From NCBI GenBank assembly GCA_016709005.1, contig JADJEU010000001.1, positions 558,001 to 622,000 of the forward strand: 64,000 nt of DNA, in the 5' to 3' direction. How positions within the stretch are numbered: position 1 is the stretch's first letter; each line of letters opens with the position of its first letter. The DNA comes from Crocinitomicaceae bacterium (GTDB lineage: Bacteria > Bacteroidota > Bacteroidia > Flavobacteriales_D > Crocinitomicaceae). Shown one piece after another: positions 38,701-46,664 of this stretch. The notes below the pieces were generated by a model. That model was not told where the DNA came from. It did no database searches and was given only the letters and a program-made list of their open reading frames with translations. A program made the translations under genes and the position numbers.

Positions 38701-39184
38701 GTGAGAGTTGTTCTGAGAGAATTTTTCTTGCCTGAAAAATACGGCTCTTTACCGTTCCGATAGGCAAACTCATTTCCTCGGCAATTTCGTGATATTTAAA
38801 TCCTTGGCAATGTTTTTCGAAAGGAATTCTAAAATCATTTGCAAGATCCTGAATTGCTTTTTCAATAATTTGTTTGTTCATCATAGCATCTGGCCCATAT
38901 AAATCAGCTTCTCCCTGTTGAACAACAAAGGAATCTGAATCATATTTTACAACGCGCGCTGCCTTGCGGCGGTATCCATTGATAAAAACATTACGCATGA
39001 TAATTCGCAACCAGCCTTTCAAATTCGTATTGGTTCTGAATTTATCATAATTCATTAATGCTTTTAGCATCGTTTCCTGAGCAAGATCTTTAGCATCATC
39101 CTCATCGCGGGCATATTTTTTAGCAAAGTGATTTACAAAATCACTAAGATTTATTACTTGGGATTGAAATTCAAAAGCTGTCAT
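38693..39184 (-). CDS. ECF sigma factor of the carotenoid operon
   Basis: 163-residue sigma-70 family protein: region 2 DDAKDLAQETMLKALMNYDKF and LKGWLRIIMRNVFINGYRR, region 4 FRIPFEKHCQGFKYHEIAEEMSLPIGTVKSRIFQARKIL. It is the first gene behind the CarH-like regulator and overlaps crtI by eight bases, so it is transcribed with the pathway. Its ATG overlaps the inner operator repeat. It may amplify transcription of its own operon or carry the light signal to other promoters. Confidence 0.92.
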   Translation of the reverse strand: MTAFEFQSQVINLSDFVNHFAKKYARDEDDAKDLAQETMLKALMNYDKFRTNTNLKGWLRIIMRNVFINGYRRKAARVVKYDSDSFVVQQGEADLYGPDAMMNKQIIEKAIQDLANDFRIPFEKHCQGFKYHEIAEEMSLPIGTVKSRIFQARKILSEQLSHA

Positions 39185-39217
39185 TTGTTTAACTTTTTAG
39201 ATTTTTCGTTAAACAAA
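39184..39217 (-). promoter_or_regulatory. Operator candidate A overlapping the -7 box and start codon
   Basis: TTTGTTTAAC (39184-39193) and GTTAAACAAA (39208-39217) are perfect 10-base inverted arms 14 bases apart. One arm overlaps the -7 element, the other touches the sigma gene ATG. The same half-site wording recurs in operator B. Confidence 0.65.
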
Positions 39218-39244
39218 ATTAGGCATAAAAATGAAGAATCCAAA
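39214..39244 (-). promoter_or_regulatory. Consensus promoter of the sigma-crt operon
   Basis: On the minus strand TTTG (39244-39241), 19 bases, then TAATTTTG (39221-39214), a full match to the Bacteroidota TTTG-N19-TAnnTTTG promoter. It is flanked and overlapped by the two inverted-repeat operator candidates, as expected for a repressed promoter. Confidence 0.7.
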
Positions 39245-39245
39245 C

Positions 39246-39281
39246 TTTTGTTTAATTATTTTTAAAAATAGTTAAACAAAA
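39246..39281 (-). promoter_or_regulatory. Operator candidate B upstream of the -33 box
   Basis: TTTTGTTTAA (39246-39255) and TTAAACAAAA (39272-39281) are perfect 10-base inverted arms with a 16-base A/T spacer, directly between the carH stop codon and the -33 box. The half-site is the same as in operator A. Confidence 0.62.
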
Positions 39282-40147
39282 CTACAAGTCAATGTCTTTT
39301 TCAGATTGAATTTGATGAATAGGTTCAGGAAGTAAATCGAGATACTTGGCCAACTGATAACCGCCCATGTAGATTTGACGAGGCAATATGAATGAACAAA
39401 GTTGTTTTATAAAATCCGCAAAGAATGCACGATCAGTTTCTGCAATGATACTTGTAAAAATATAGTCAGGCTTCATATGCTCAACCATAACTTTCAAGTC
39501 CTTCAATGGAACGTTTTGACCTAAATAATAACACTCATATCCTCTGCTTTTAAGCAGATAGTGATAATATAAAAGACTTAATTCATGCATTTCACGTTCA
39601 TGCAAGAACAAAATCACCTTGCCTTTAATCTTTTTGGAGGACTGACTTTACTGGTTTCGGTGATAAAAAATTCGCGCAGAATATTGGAAAAAAAATGTTC
39701 GTGCGAAACACTGATAGCATCAACTTGCCAAAGATCTCCAATCTTACGAAGCAGTGGTATCATAACCTGAGTATACAATTTTAGCATACCCATTTCTGAA
39801 TTGAGTTCTGAAAGTTTTTTCCGAATCTTCAACTCATCCAATTCCATGATGTATTTAACAAAATGTTCAACATGGTCAGACGGGTTCTCAGATGCAGCCA
39901 AAAGGATGTTGGTTGCCAGGTCGGTTATTTCGTCCTCTGTAAGTTTTGCGATTTTTGAAATTTTATACCCGTTGGAATAAAGTAGATTAATATTCAAAAT
40001 CTTCTTTAGATCGCGATCCGAATAGTAACGAATGTTAGTGTCTGTTCGCTTAGGTTCTAACAGATTATAACGCTGCTCCCAAATACGCAAGGTATGCGCT
40101 TTGATATTTGTGAAGTTTTCAAGATCCTTAATGGAATAATCTGCCAT
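39282..40147 (-). CDS. CarH-like MerR-family regulator with B12-binding domain (one-base frameshift)
   Basis: About 288 residues. N-terminal MerR helix-turn-helix: YSIKDLENFTNIKAHTLRIWEQRY, then RYYSDRDLKKIL. Middle four-helix bundle with W-x9-EH (LWQVDAISVSHEHFFSN), the light-sensing motif that contacts adenosylcobalamin in CarH. C-terminal Rossmann-like B12 domain with HEREMHELSLLYYHYLL, whose His in EMH matches the lower cobalt ligand, and YYLGQNVP. The frame breaks in A5 (plus T 39631-39635); adding one A gives KKIKGKVILFLHERE. Family knowledge: dark AdoCbl-bound CarH tetramers repress crt genes and light disassembles them. Its location directly upstream of the operon fits this. Confidence 0.85.
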
Positions 40148-40287
40148 GCCCGAAGTAACAACCGTGTTTCAACTTTGTTCAGTCTGACAAAAATAATTTG
40201 TTAAAAAGCTCAATTTACTGTCAAGTCTGACGATCTGATAACAGCAAGAGGTTAGCAACTTTGAAAAACCGCAATCACCAATGAAAC

Positions 40288-41076
40288 TTATTTCTCAATT
40301 TTTTCAAATGATTTTACAATTCCCTGAATCAAGGATGAACTGAATCCCTGATGTTCCATTTCATTTAAACCAGTTATGGTGCATCCTTTTGGAGTAGTGA
40401 CCTTGTCAATTTCTTGTTCAGGATGTGTACCTTTTTGAAGAAGTAATTCTGCCGCACCTTTAACGGTCTGGGTTGTAATTCGTGTCGCTGTTTCTGAATC
40501 AAAGCCAATTTGAATTCCACCTTGAATCATAGCGCGAATAAATCTGAGCACATAAGCGATTCCGCATGCACCTAAAATGGTTGCTGCTTCCATCAGGTTT
40601 TCATCCACAACAACCGTTTCACCGATACTTTGAAAAATTTTCGAAACATCTGCTGTTTCTTTTGAAGTGCCATTTTTAGTACTGATGCATGTGATAGATT
40701 CACCAATTGAACTTGCGGTATTGGGCATCACTCTAAAAACAGGTATGTCCTTTTTGAGAGTAGCCTTTATCTGATCGATGGTGATCTCTGAAGCCACAGA
40801 AATAATAACATGATCTTTTTTCAAGACCGGCGTTATTTCTTTCAAGAGCTCAAGAACCCGATAAGGCTTTACCGCAACAATGATATACTTTGATTTCTGA
40901 ACAGCTTTTTTATTATCAGCACTTGTTTGAACGCCTTTGTCAGCAATCGCTTTAAGTGAAGTATAGTTTCGTCGCGTAGCAAAAATACTACCTGCACTTT
41001 TTTTATCTTTTGAAATTAATCCTTCAACAATTGAAAGACCAATGTTACCACAACCTAATACCGCTATTGAACTCAT
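40288..41076 (-). CDS. proC: Pyrroline-5-carboxylate reductase
   Basis: 262-residue NAD(P)H enzyme for the last step of proline synthesis. Seen: Rossmann motif AVLGCGNIGLSIVEGL at the N-terminus, VAVKPYRV, FRVMPNTASSIGESIT, GACGIAYVLRFIRAM and the C-terminal TTPKGCTITGL signature with conserved Thr/Gly. Monocistronic, divergent side facing a repeat-rich gap. It would use the semialdehyde product of the ornithine aminotransferase found at the start of the window. Confidence 0.93.
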   Translation of the reverse strand: MSSIAVLGCGNIGLSIVEGLISKDKKSAGSIFATRRNYTSLKAIADKGVQTSADNKKAVQKSKYIIVAVKPYRVLELLKEITPVLKKDHVIISVASEITIDQIKATLKKDIPVFRVMPNTASSIGESITCISTKNGTSKETADVSKIFQSIGETVVVDENLMEAATILGACGIAYVLRFIRAMIQGGIQIGFDSETATRITTQTVKGAAELLLQKGTHPEQEIDKVTTPKGCTITGLNEMEHQGFSSSLIQGIVKSFEKIEK

Positions 41077-41121
41077 AAAATTTAAAAGTTCAAAACTACA
41101 TTAAATGTTTGAATATGAAAT

Positions 41122-41365
41122 TTTGGTTGATGGGTTGATGGGTTGAAAGGTTGATGAGTTGATTGGTTGAAAATAATTCATCGCCAAATACTTGCCAACG
41201 AATACCAGATTACTGATCACCTGACCACCGATTACCTGCTTACTGATTACCTGACCACCGATTACCTGACCACCGATTACCTACTTACTGATTACCAATT
41301 TACCAAATCCCCGATTACCCGACCACCGATTACCGGATTACTGATTACCGATTACCAATTATACT
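41122..41365. repeat. Simple tandem-repeat tracts upstream of proC
   Basis: First tract (about 41122-41170): degenerate GGTTGATG heptamers. Second tract (about 41196-41365): repeats of 'accgattacctg' and 'ccgattacctgacca' type, several times in tandem with a basic 15-base step. One frame gives a 66-residue ORF of TTDYL repeats, judged non-coding. The 304-base gap holds no other feature. Confidence 0.8.
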
Positions 41366-41380
41366 AGTACAACTACAATT

Positions 41381-42064
41381 CTACTTATCCTTGCGCGCGG
41401 CGCGTTCTTGCTCCTTTTTCTTCTTGTTGTGTTCTTTGGTATTCTGTTTTCGCTGTTGCTTACGTTCTTTGTCTTTTTGCTGTTCAGCCTTATATGCATC
41501 CTTATCAAGAATGACAACCTGATCATTGAATGGAACTATGCCTTTCTGAATGTCGCTGATAACATGTTCCGCAATTTTATCTTTTCCATTGGGTTCAAAT
41601 TTCTCGTGAATGTTCTGATCCCAAATTTTGCCCATCAATTCAAATACTTCAGCATTTTTTTTACCTCTGTACGCTGTCGCGATTTCATAGACCGTCAAGC
41701 CGGTTTCGCGATGAATCAGTTTCATGAGCATTCGGCCTTCACTGGTGTAAAACTCGTAAATCACATATTTGAATTCATCCCGCAAATTCTGATAAGAATC
41801 TTTGTAGAACTTATTTTGTTTTCTGCGCTTTTCAATGGAAGCTGCATTCTGATTTATTTCATCCAAAACATCTGCAGCATATAAAGCATAAGGATACACC
41901 TTAACGATTAATATTTTAAGGCGATTATATTCTTGCATATAATCACGGGTATAAACCGGAACAGGTTCTGATTTATAAAGTTTGAGTGAATCGTCTGGAT
42001 TCAATATCTGCCCAAGAGCAGAAAACCCAAAAAATAGCAGCGAAATTCCTAGTATCGTTTTCAT
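41381..42064 (-). CDS. DUF4294-type exported protein
   Basis: 227 residues with a signal peptide (MKTILGISLLFFGFSALGQ). The middle (EYNRLKILIVKVYPYALYAADVLDEIN, then FKYVIYEFYTSEGRMLMKLIHRETGLTVYEI) matches the DUF4294 family found in Bacteroidota; function unknown. The C-terminus is a long Lys/Gln/Glu-rich tail (KERKQQRKQNTKEHNKKKK), probably disordered. Divergent from the neighbouring lipoprotein gene. Confidence 0.8.
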   Translation of the reverse strand: MKTILGISLLFFGFSALGQILNPDDSLKLYKSEPVPVYTRDYMQEYNRLKILIVKVYPYALYAADVLDEINQNAASIEKRRKQNKFYKDSYQNLRDEFKYVIYEFYTSEGRMLMKLIHRETGLTVYEIATAYRGKKNAEVFELMGKIWDQNIHEKFEPNGKDKIAEHVISDIQKGIVPFNDQVVILDKDAYKAEQQKDKERKQQRKQNTKEHNKKKKEQERAARKDK

Positions 42065-42157
42065 AACAATGAGAATTAAACAAATTCTATACCAAAAGTT
42101 ACGATTTTTTTTCTAAAATTGTGTCAGGTAACACAGCCTATTAACGAACCTTAACAC

Positions 42158-42598
42158 ATGCGGACACTTGTTGTACTTTCTATCGGATCACTTTTTTTTG
42201 CTGTAAGTTCATGCTGCGGATGCGGCGGCAATGATGAAACACACGATCATGACAGCTCGCATGTTGACACCGGACACAACGAAATCATATATGTTGATAC
42301 CACAAAATTCATCGACACGGGTGGTTATGTTAATGATACATTGGCAATGGCCAATGATATAGAAGCTAAATACGGCGTTCAGTGGGATTTTTGCGACTGT
42401 GTGGTAAAAAATGATTCCATTGAAAAAGCTTTAATGGCTACTGAAGATGAAAAACAAATTGATTTGATTTTAGTTCGTATGGACGAAGTTGATCAACGTT
42501 GCAAAACAATGCTCAATCAACCAAACACCACTCCTGAACAGCGCGACCGTCATGCACGCAAGGTTAGAAAATGTTTGAAAGAGGCTGGGGTGAAGTAA
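42158..42598 (+). CDS. Hypothetical lipoprotein
   Basis: 146 residues beginning with a lipoprotein-like signal (MRTLVVLSIGSLFFAVSSC) followed by a Cys/Gly patch (CGCGG) and a His/Asp-rich stretch (DETHDHDSSHVDTGH) that could bind metal. The C-terminal half is helical with cysteines in WDFCDC, QRCKTM and RKCLKE. No known domain is recognised. It converges with the DUF5683 gene, nine bases apart. Confidence 0.7.
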   Translation: MRTLVVLSIGSLFFAVSSCCGCGGNDETHDHDSSHVDTGHNEIIYVDTTKFIDTGGYVNDTLAMANDIEAKYGVQWDFCDCVVKNDSIEKALMATEDEKQIDLILVRMDEVDQRCKTMLNQPNTTPEQRDRHARKVRKCLKEAGVK

Positions 42599-42607
42599 CG
42601 GAATAGA

Positions 42608-43365
42608 CTAATCAAAATCCAACTTCAAAGCCACACCCATTGTTGAATAATTCAACATCGTAGGTGTCCAGCTGAAAGACAAATCTTGTGAAATGTCAAA
42701 GTGCACAAAGTGACCATCAACAAGCGCTTCAACGACTTGTAATCCCCAAATTGCCAGAAAACCAAAGGCTAATAGATCTCTGCGTTTTGCAGCTAAATCA
42801 AAACCTGGAACAGTTTTATATAATGGCTCCCCTTTGAAGTTATAGAGTTGCTGGCCATCTTTACTTAGTTTTGGAACCGTAATACCACTCAATAGATCTT
42901 CATTATCCCAGGTATAGTATTCTTCATACAGCAGCTGGCCAGGGTTAGCCTCTCTGAAAAGCCATTCTGCTTTGAGCGCACGTGCCGTGATTGTATTTTG
43001 ATAGAAGAAGTAACCTGTAGTTCCCAGTGCACCATAAATAATAGGAGCTTTCCACCAGGCTCTGTTTTTTTTATCGGCTACTCTGCGATACCCAATTTCA
43101 TTGTAAATCTGTCCCGCGCCTGGTAGACATGCAGACCAGATTGTTGCTGTTTTCCATTTGTGTGTGTAGACCGTGTCTTTTGTTTTCAGACTGTCTTTGG
43201 AAAGAGGCTCATAGATTGATTGATCAATTGGTTGATCGCTTGAAATGGTTAAAGGTTGATTCAGATCTTTAATATCAACGCATCTCAATGCATCAACAGA
43301 TCCAGAAACAAGTTCAGGATGACTTATTGCGATAAGAAAAATAAAAGAGAAAAGTACTTACGCAT
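42608..43365 (-). CDS. DUF5683-type membrane protein (N-terminal frameshift)
   Basis: About 252 residues after correction. Core: WSACLPGAGQIYNEIGYRRVADKKNRAWWKAPIIYGALGTTGYFFY, the glycine-rich signature of DUF5683, and a C-terminal FLAIWGLQVVEALVDGHFVHFD. The open frame from TTG 43288 lacks a signal. An ATG at 43365, inside the end of parB, opens MRKYFSLLFFL; one extra T in the run 43341-43337 continues it into IAISHPELVSGSVDALRCVDIKD and the core, giving a proper signal peptide. This family is often encoded next to ParAB in Bacteroidota; its role is unknown. Confidence 0.75.
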
Positions 43366-44302
43366 TTACCGTTGCTGCAGAATTTCCAATGGCATCGATA
43401 ATCCGATCCAATTGTTCCTGCGAGTCAAAGGTAATAACGATTTTACCACGTCCTTTATTGTCTGAAGAAATTGCAACTTTAGCAGAAAGATTTTCGGCCA
43501 ATTTATTTCTGAAATCAATCACGGTTGCTGTTAACTCAGCTGCCGGCGTTTTTTCAGAAGACTCTGTTGATTCCTCAATACTTGGCTTTTCAGTTTTTGC
43601 AACCGGTTCACGCTCACCTTTGATTAAGGCTTCTACGTCACGCACTGAAAGTTCGTCAGAAACAATTTGTTTAAAGAGTTCAACTTGCCTGTCTTCATCA
43701 CCAGCAGTTACGAGTGCGCGGGCATGCCCCATTGAAATTAATCCTTCACGAATTCCTACCTGAATAGCTGCAGGAAGTTTCAATAAACGCAAAAAGTTTG
43801 CAATGTTTGAACGGCTTTTTCCCAATTTTTGAGAAAGTTGTTCTTGTGTTAAATCACATTCATCCAACAAACGTTGATACGAAAGTGAAACTTCAATCGC
43901 ATTTAAATCTTCACGCTGAATATTTTCAACGAGCGCCATTTCCAGCATGTTCTGGTCATTAGCAATACGAATGTAACAAGGAACTTCTTCAAGACCTGCC
44001 AATTGTGATGCTCTGAAACGACGTTCACCAGAAATCAACTGGTATTTATCGCGGCCCAGTTTACGAACTGTTAATGGCTGAATGATACCGTGTTCTTTGA
44101 TTGACTCAGAAAGTTCATTCAAAGCAGCTTCTTCAAAATTGGTGCGCGGATTAAATGGATTTGCCTCAATTTGCGAAATGGAAAGTGATGAGATAGACCC
44201 TACAGTCTGTCCGCTCATTCCAATATTTTTTGTTGTAATATCAGTATTCGAATTCTCTAACAAGGCACTCAAACCTCTTCCTAAAGCCCTTTTCTTGCTC
44301 AT
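43358..44302 (-). CDS. parB: Chromosome-partitioning protein ParB
   Basis: 314-residue CTPase/DNA-binding clamp for chromosome segregation. Seen: KKRALGRGLSALL start, the CTP-binding box 1 IEANPFNPRTNF, GERRFRASQLAGLEEVP, ENIQREDLNAIE, the helix-turn-helix TQEQLSQKLGKSRSNIANFLRLLKLP, and a C-terminal dimerisation region. Directly follows parA (12-base gap). No parS-like palindrome was noticed in the window, so the loading site lies elsewhere. Confidence 0.95.
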   Translation of the reverse strand: MSKKRALGRGLSALLENSNTDITTKNIGMSGQTVGSISSLSISQIEANPFNPRTNFEEAALNELSESIKEHGIIQPLTVRKLGRDKYQLISGERRFRASQLAGLEEVPCYIRIANDQNMLEMALVENIQREDLNAIEVSLSYQRLLDECDLTQEQLSQKLGKSRSNIANFLRLLKLPAAIQVGIREGLISMGHARALVTAGDEDRQVELFKQIVSDELSVRDVEALIKGEREPVAKTEKPSIEESTESSEKTPAAELTATVIDFRNKLAENLSAKVAISSDNKGRGKIVITFDSQEQLDRIIDAIGNSAATVNA

Positions 44303-44314
44303 TGTAAACTAGAA

Positions 44315-45115
44315 TTATATTAATTGTTTGTCTTTGTTTTTCATTTTGGTGAGATCATTCTTTTGAAGAACTTCTCTGGCAAAATTCAGATAATTGATTG
44401 CTCCTTTGCAGGTAGCATCGTGCATAATGATCGTTTCACCAAAACTTGGTGCTTCACTCAAACGGGTATTTCTATGAATAATGGTATCAAAAACCAATTC
44501 CTGAAAATGTGTCTTAACTTCATCTACTACTTGATTTGCGAGTCGCAAACGCGTATCATACATGGTTAATACGATACCCTCAATATCAAGCTCTTCATTC
44601 AATCTTCCCTGAACAATTTTGATGGTGTTCAATAATTTGCCGAGTCCTTCTAATGCGAAGTACTCACATTGAACCGGAATGATTACCGAATCAGCAGAAG
44701 TCAAGGCATTTACAGTAATCAAACCTAGAGACGGAGAACAATCAATGATGATAAAATCGTAATCGTCTTTAATTTTATCTAAAGCCATTTTCAAGCGGTG
44801 CTCGCGATTTGGCATGTTAATCATTTCAAGTTCAGCTCCAACTAAGTCAATATGTGCGGGAATCAAATCCAAATTAGGATTGTCAGTACCGATTACAATT
44901 TGTTTTGGATCTACATCATTAATCAAGCAATCATAAATACTGGTTGTGATGTTTCTCGGGTCTAGTCCAAGACCAGATGTAGCGTTGGCTTGCGGATCTG
45001 CATCGACCACCAGCGTTTTATATTCCAACACACCGAAAGCAGCACCCAAATTGATTGCTGTTGTGGTTTTTCCTACTCCTCCTTTTTGATTGGTGACCGC
45101 GATAACTTTTCCCAT
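44315..45115 (-). CDS. parA: Chromosome-partitioning ATPase ParA
   Basis: 266-residue deviant-Walker ATPase: KGGVGKTTTAINLGAAF at the N-terminus, VVDADPQANATSGLG, DFIIIDCSPSLGLITVNAL, and VLTMYDTRLRLANQVVDEV. It pairs with ParB to position chromosome origins. The order parA-parB-DUF5683 on one strand forms an operon. Chromosomal rather than plasmid origin is suggested by the neighbouring housekeeping genes. Confidence 0.95.
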   Translation of the reverse strand: MGKVIAVTNQKGGVGKTTTAINLGAAFGVLEYKTLVVDADPQANATSGLGLDPRNITTSIYDCLINDVDPKQIVIGTDNPNLDLIPAHIDLVGAELEMINMPNREHRLKMALDKIKDDYDFIIIDCSPSLGLITVNALTSADSVIIPVQCEYFALEGLGKLLNTIKIVQGRLNEELDIEGIVLTMYDTRLRLANQVVDEVKTHFQELVFDTIIHRNTRLSEAPSFGETIIMHDATCKGAINYLNFAREVLQKNDLTKMKNKDKQLI

Positions 45116-45188
45116 GACGTACCTCCGTTTTTAACGAACATCAAAGATACCCATTTTCCACAAAAATTCCGGAATTGTTGAAAACTTC

Positions 45189-46664
45189 TTAACCCCTTGT
45201 AGATTCAGCGATTGAATAAATAAAAACGCTTAAGAATCCGACCGCCGCCATGGAATGAAAGGGAATCATTCCATAAACCTCTGACCGAATTCCAATCACA
45301 ATTCCAAAACTAAAAAGCAAAAAAAGGACAAATTCCATTACAACTGAAAACTTAATTCTAGAATTCAGATATACATTCTTTTTCCATTTTGGGTCGGTCA
45401 TGTTTTGCGCGTTAAATTTAGGAGTTCTAATAAACGCCGTTTTCTTACCGACATAGCCTTGCAAAACAGCGATTGTATTGTGATATGAAAGCCCCATCAT
45501 TACAACCAGAAACTGAAAAAATCTCAACAGAAAAAGTGGAGCCACTAAAATTTTAAAAGATGGTTTTTCTCTGAAAGAAACCGCAAAATAAAAAATCAGG
45601 AAAATCGTACTGATAAAAAAAACAGAGGCATAGTTCAACCATCTGGAAACCATAAGATCAACAGTTACAAGATAAACCAATGCAACACTTGATAGTGCGA
45701 GTAATAATACAAATACAAAAACTGAACTATTAAAGAGATGCGCCAAACCATTCATTCTTTCCGAAAATCGCAAGCCTGGTGTATTGATCAATCGTCGAAA
45801 CATTTTTTTGAAGGTCTCAGCCCCACCCTTTGTCCATCTGAATTGTTGAGATTTAAGGGCAGACATTGCAATCGGTAATTCAGCAGGTGAACCGATATCT
45901 TCACGGTAGACGAATTTCCATTTTTTCATTTGCGCGCGATAACTCAAATCCAAATCTTCAGTGAGTGTATCAGCTTCCCAACCACCGGCGTCATCTATGG
46001 TTTTTCGTCGCCAAACACCGGCCGTTCCATTAAAATTAATGAAGTAACCATTTGAATTGCGTCCAACCTGTTCAATGCTGAAATGTGCATCCAATGCAAA
46101 AGCCTGAAGTTTTGTAAGCAGTGAAAAATTTTTATTGAGATGTTCCCAACGTGTTTGTACAACGCCTACTTTTTCATCATCAAAAAACGGAATTGTTTTT
46201 TTCAGAAATTGAGAATCCGGTAAAAAATCAGCATCAAAAATGGCAATGAATTCTCCTTTGCTAAGAGGCAAACCATATTTTAGAGCACCTGCTTTATAAC
46301 CTTCACGAGTTGGCCTTCTGACAAGAGTTACAGGAATACCATTAATTTGAAATTCAGCAACTAGTTTCTCAAGAATTTCTTTTGTTTCATCCGTGCTATC
46401 GTCTAAAATCTGAATCTCCAATTTATCTTTTGGCCAATCAATTTCAGCAGTTTTTTTTAGTAATCTTTCTACAACATATTTTTCATTGTAGATAGGAAGT
46501 TGAATAGTCACAAATGGAAAATCGTTTTTAATCTCCCTGACAGAAATGGAATTCTTTTTTTTGAACCTGAGATAAGAAACTGCCAAAGAAAACTGAAAGA
46601 CTGCGTAGATAAAAATCACCAGCAGTGAAACTCCGTAAAGTCCTATGACTATTGCGCCAATCAC
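45189..46664 (-). CDS. Processive family-2 glycosyltransferase, membrane-bound
   Basis: 491-residue inner-membrane GT2 of the cellulose/glucomannan-synthase-like type. Seen: an N-terminal helix, LPIYNEKYVVERLL, DDSTDET, the DAD motif in IFDADFLPDSQFL, TEDLDLSYRAQMKKW, and QFRWTKGG (Q(R/Q)xRW type), then four or so C-terminal helices. The residues required for processive beta-glycan synthesis are present, but there is no PilZ domain and no bcsB gene. The polymer or glycolipid made is unknown. The start overlaps the upstream GT2 gene by one base. Confidence 0.85.
   Translation of the reverse strand: MIGAIVIGLYGVSLLVIFIYAVFQFSLAVSYLRFKKKNSISVREIKNDFPFVTIQLPIYNEKYVVERLLKKTAEIDWPKDKLEIQILDDSTDETKEILEKLVAEFQINGIPVTLVRRPTREGYKAGALKYGLPLSKGEFIAIFDADFLPDSQFLKKTIPFFDDEKVGVVQTRWEHLNKNFSLLTKLQAFALDAHFSIEQVGRNSNGYFINFNGTAGVWRRKTIDDAGGWEADTLTEDLDLSYRAQMKKWKFVYREDIGSPAELPIAMSALKSQQFRWTKGGAETFKKMFRRLINTPGLRFSERMNGLAHLFNSSVFVFVLLLALSSVALVYLVTVDLMVSRWLNYASVFFISTIFLIFYFAVSFREKPSFKILVAPLFLLRFFQFLVVMMGLSYHNTIAVLQGYVGKKTAFIRTPKFNAQNMTDPKWKKNVYLNSRIKFSVVMEFVLFLLFSFGIVIGIRSEVYGMIPFHSMAAVGFLSVFIYSIAESTRG

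Noticed and set aside
40148..40287. tRNA or operator site upstream of carH
   Set aside because: No cloverleaf could be built. A twofold 'gtcagact' repeat and a TATTTTTG box are present, but the TTTGTTTAAC inverted repeats seen at the sigma promoter are not.
41167..41367. 66-codon ORF of TTDYL repeats
   Set aside because: Produced by 15-base simple repeats with no stop; no promoter or conserved domain. Treated as non-coding repeat.
43358..45115. A parS site or replication origin near parAB
   Set aside because: No ParB-type 16-base palindrome, DnaA-box cluster or dnaA gene was found in or around the operon.
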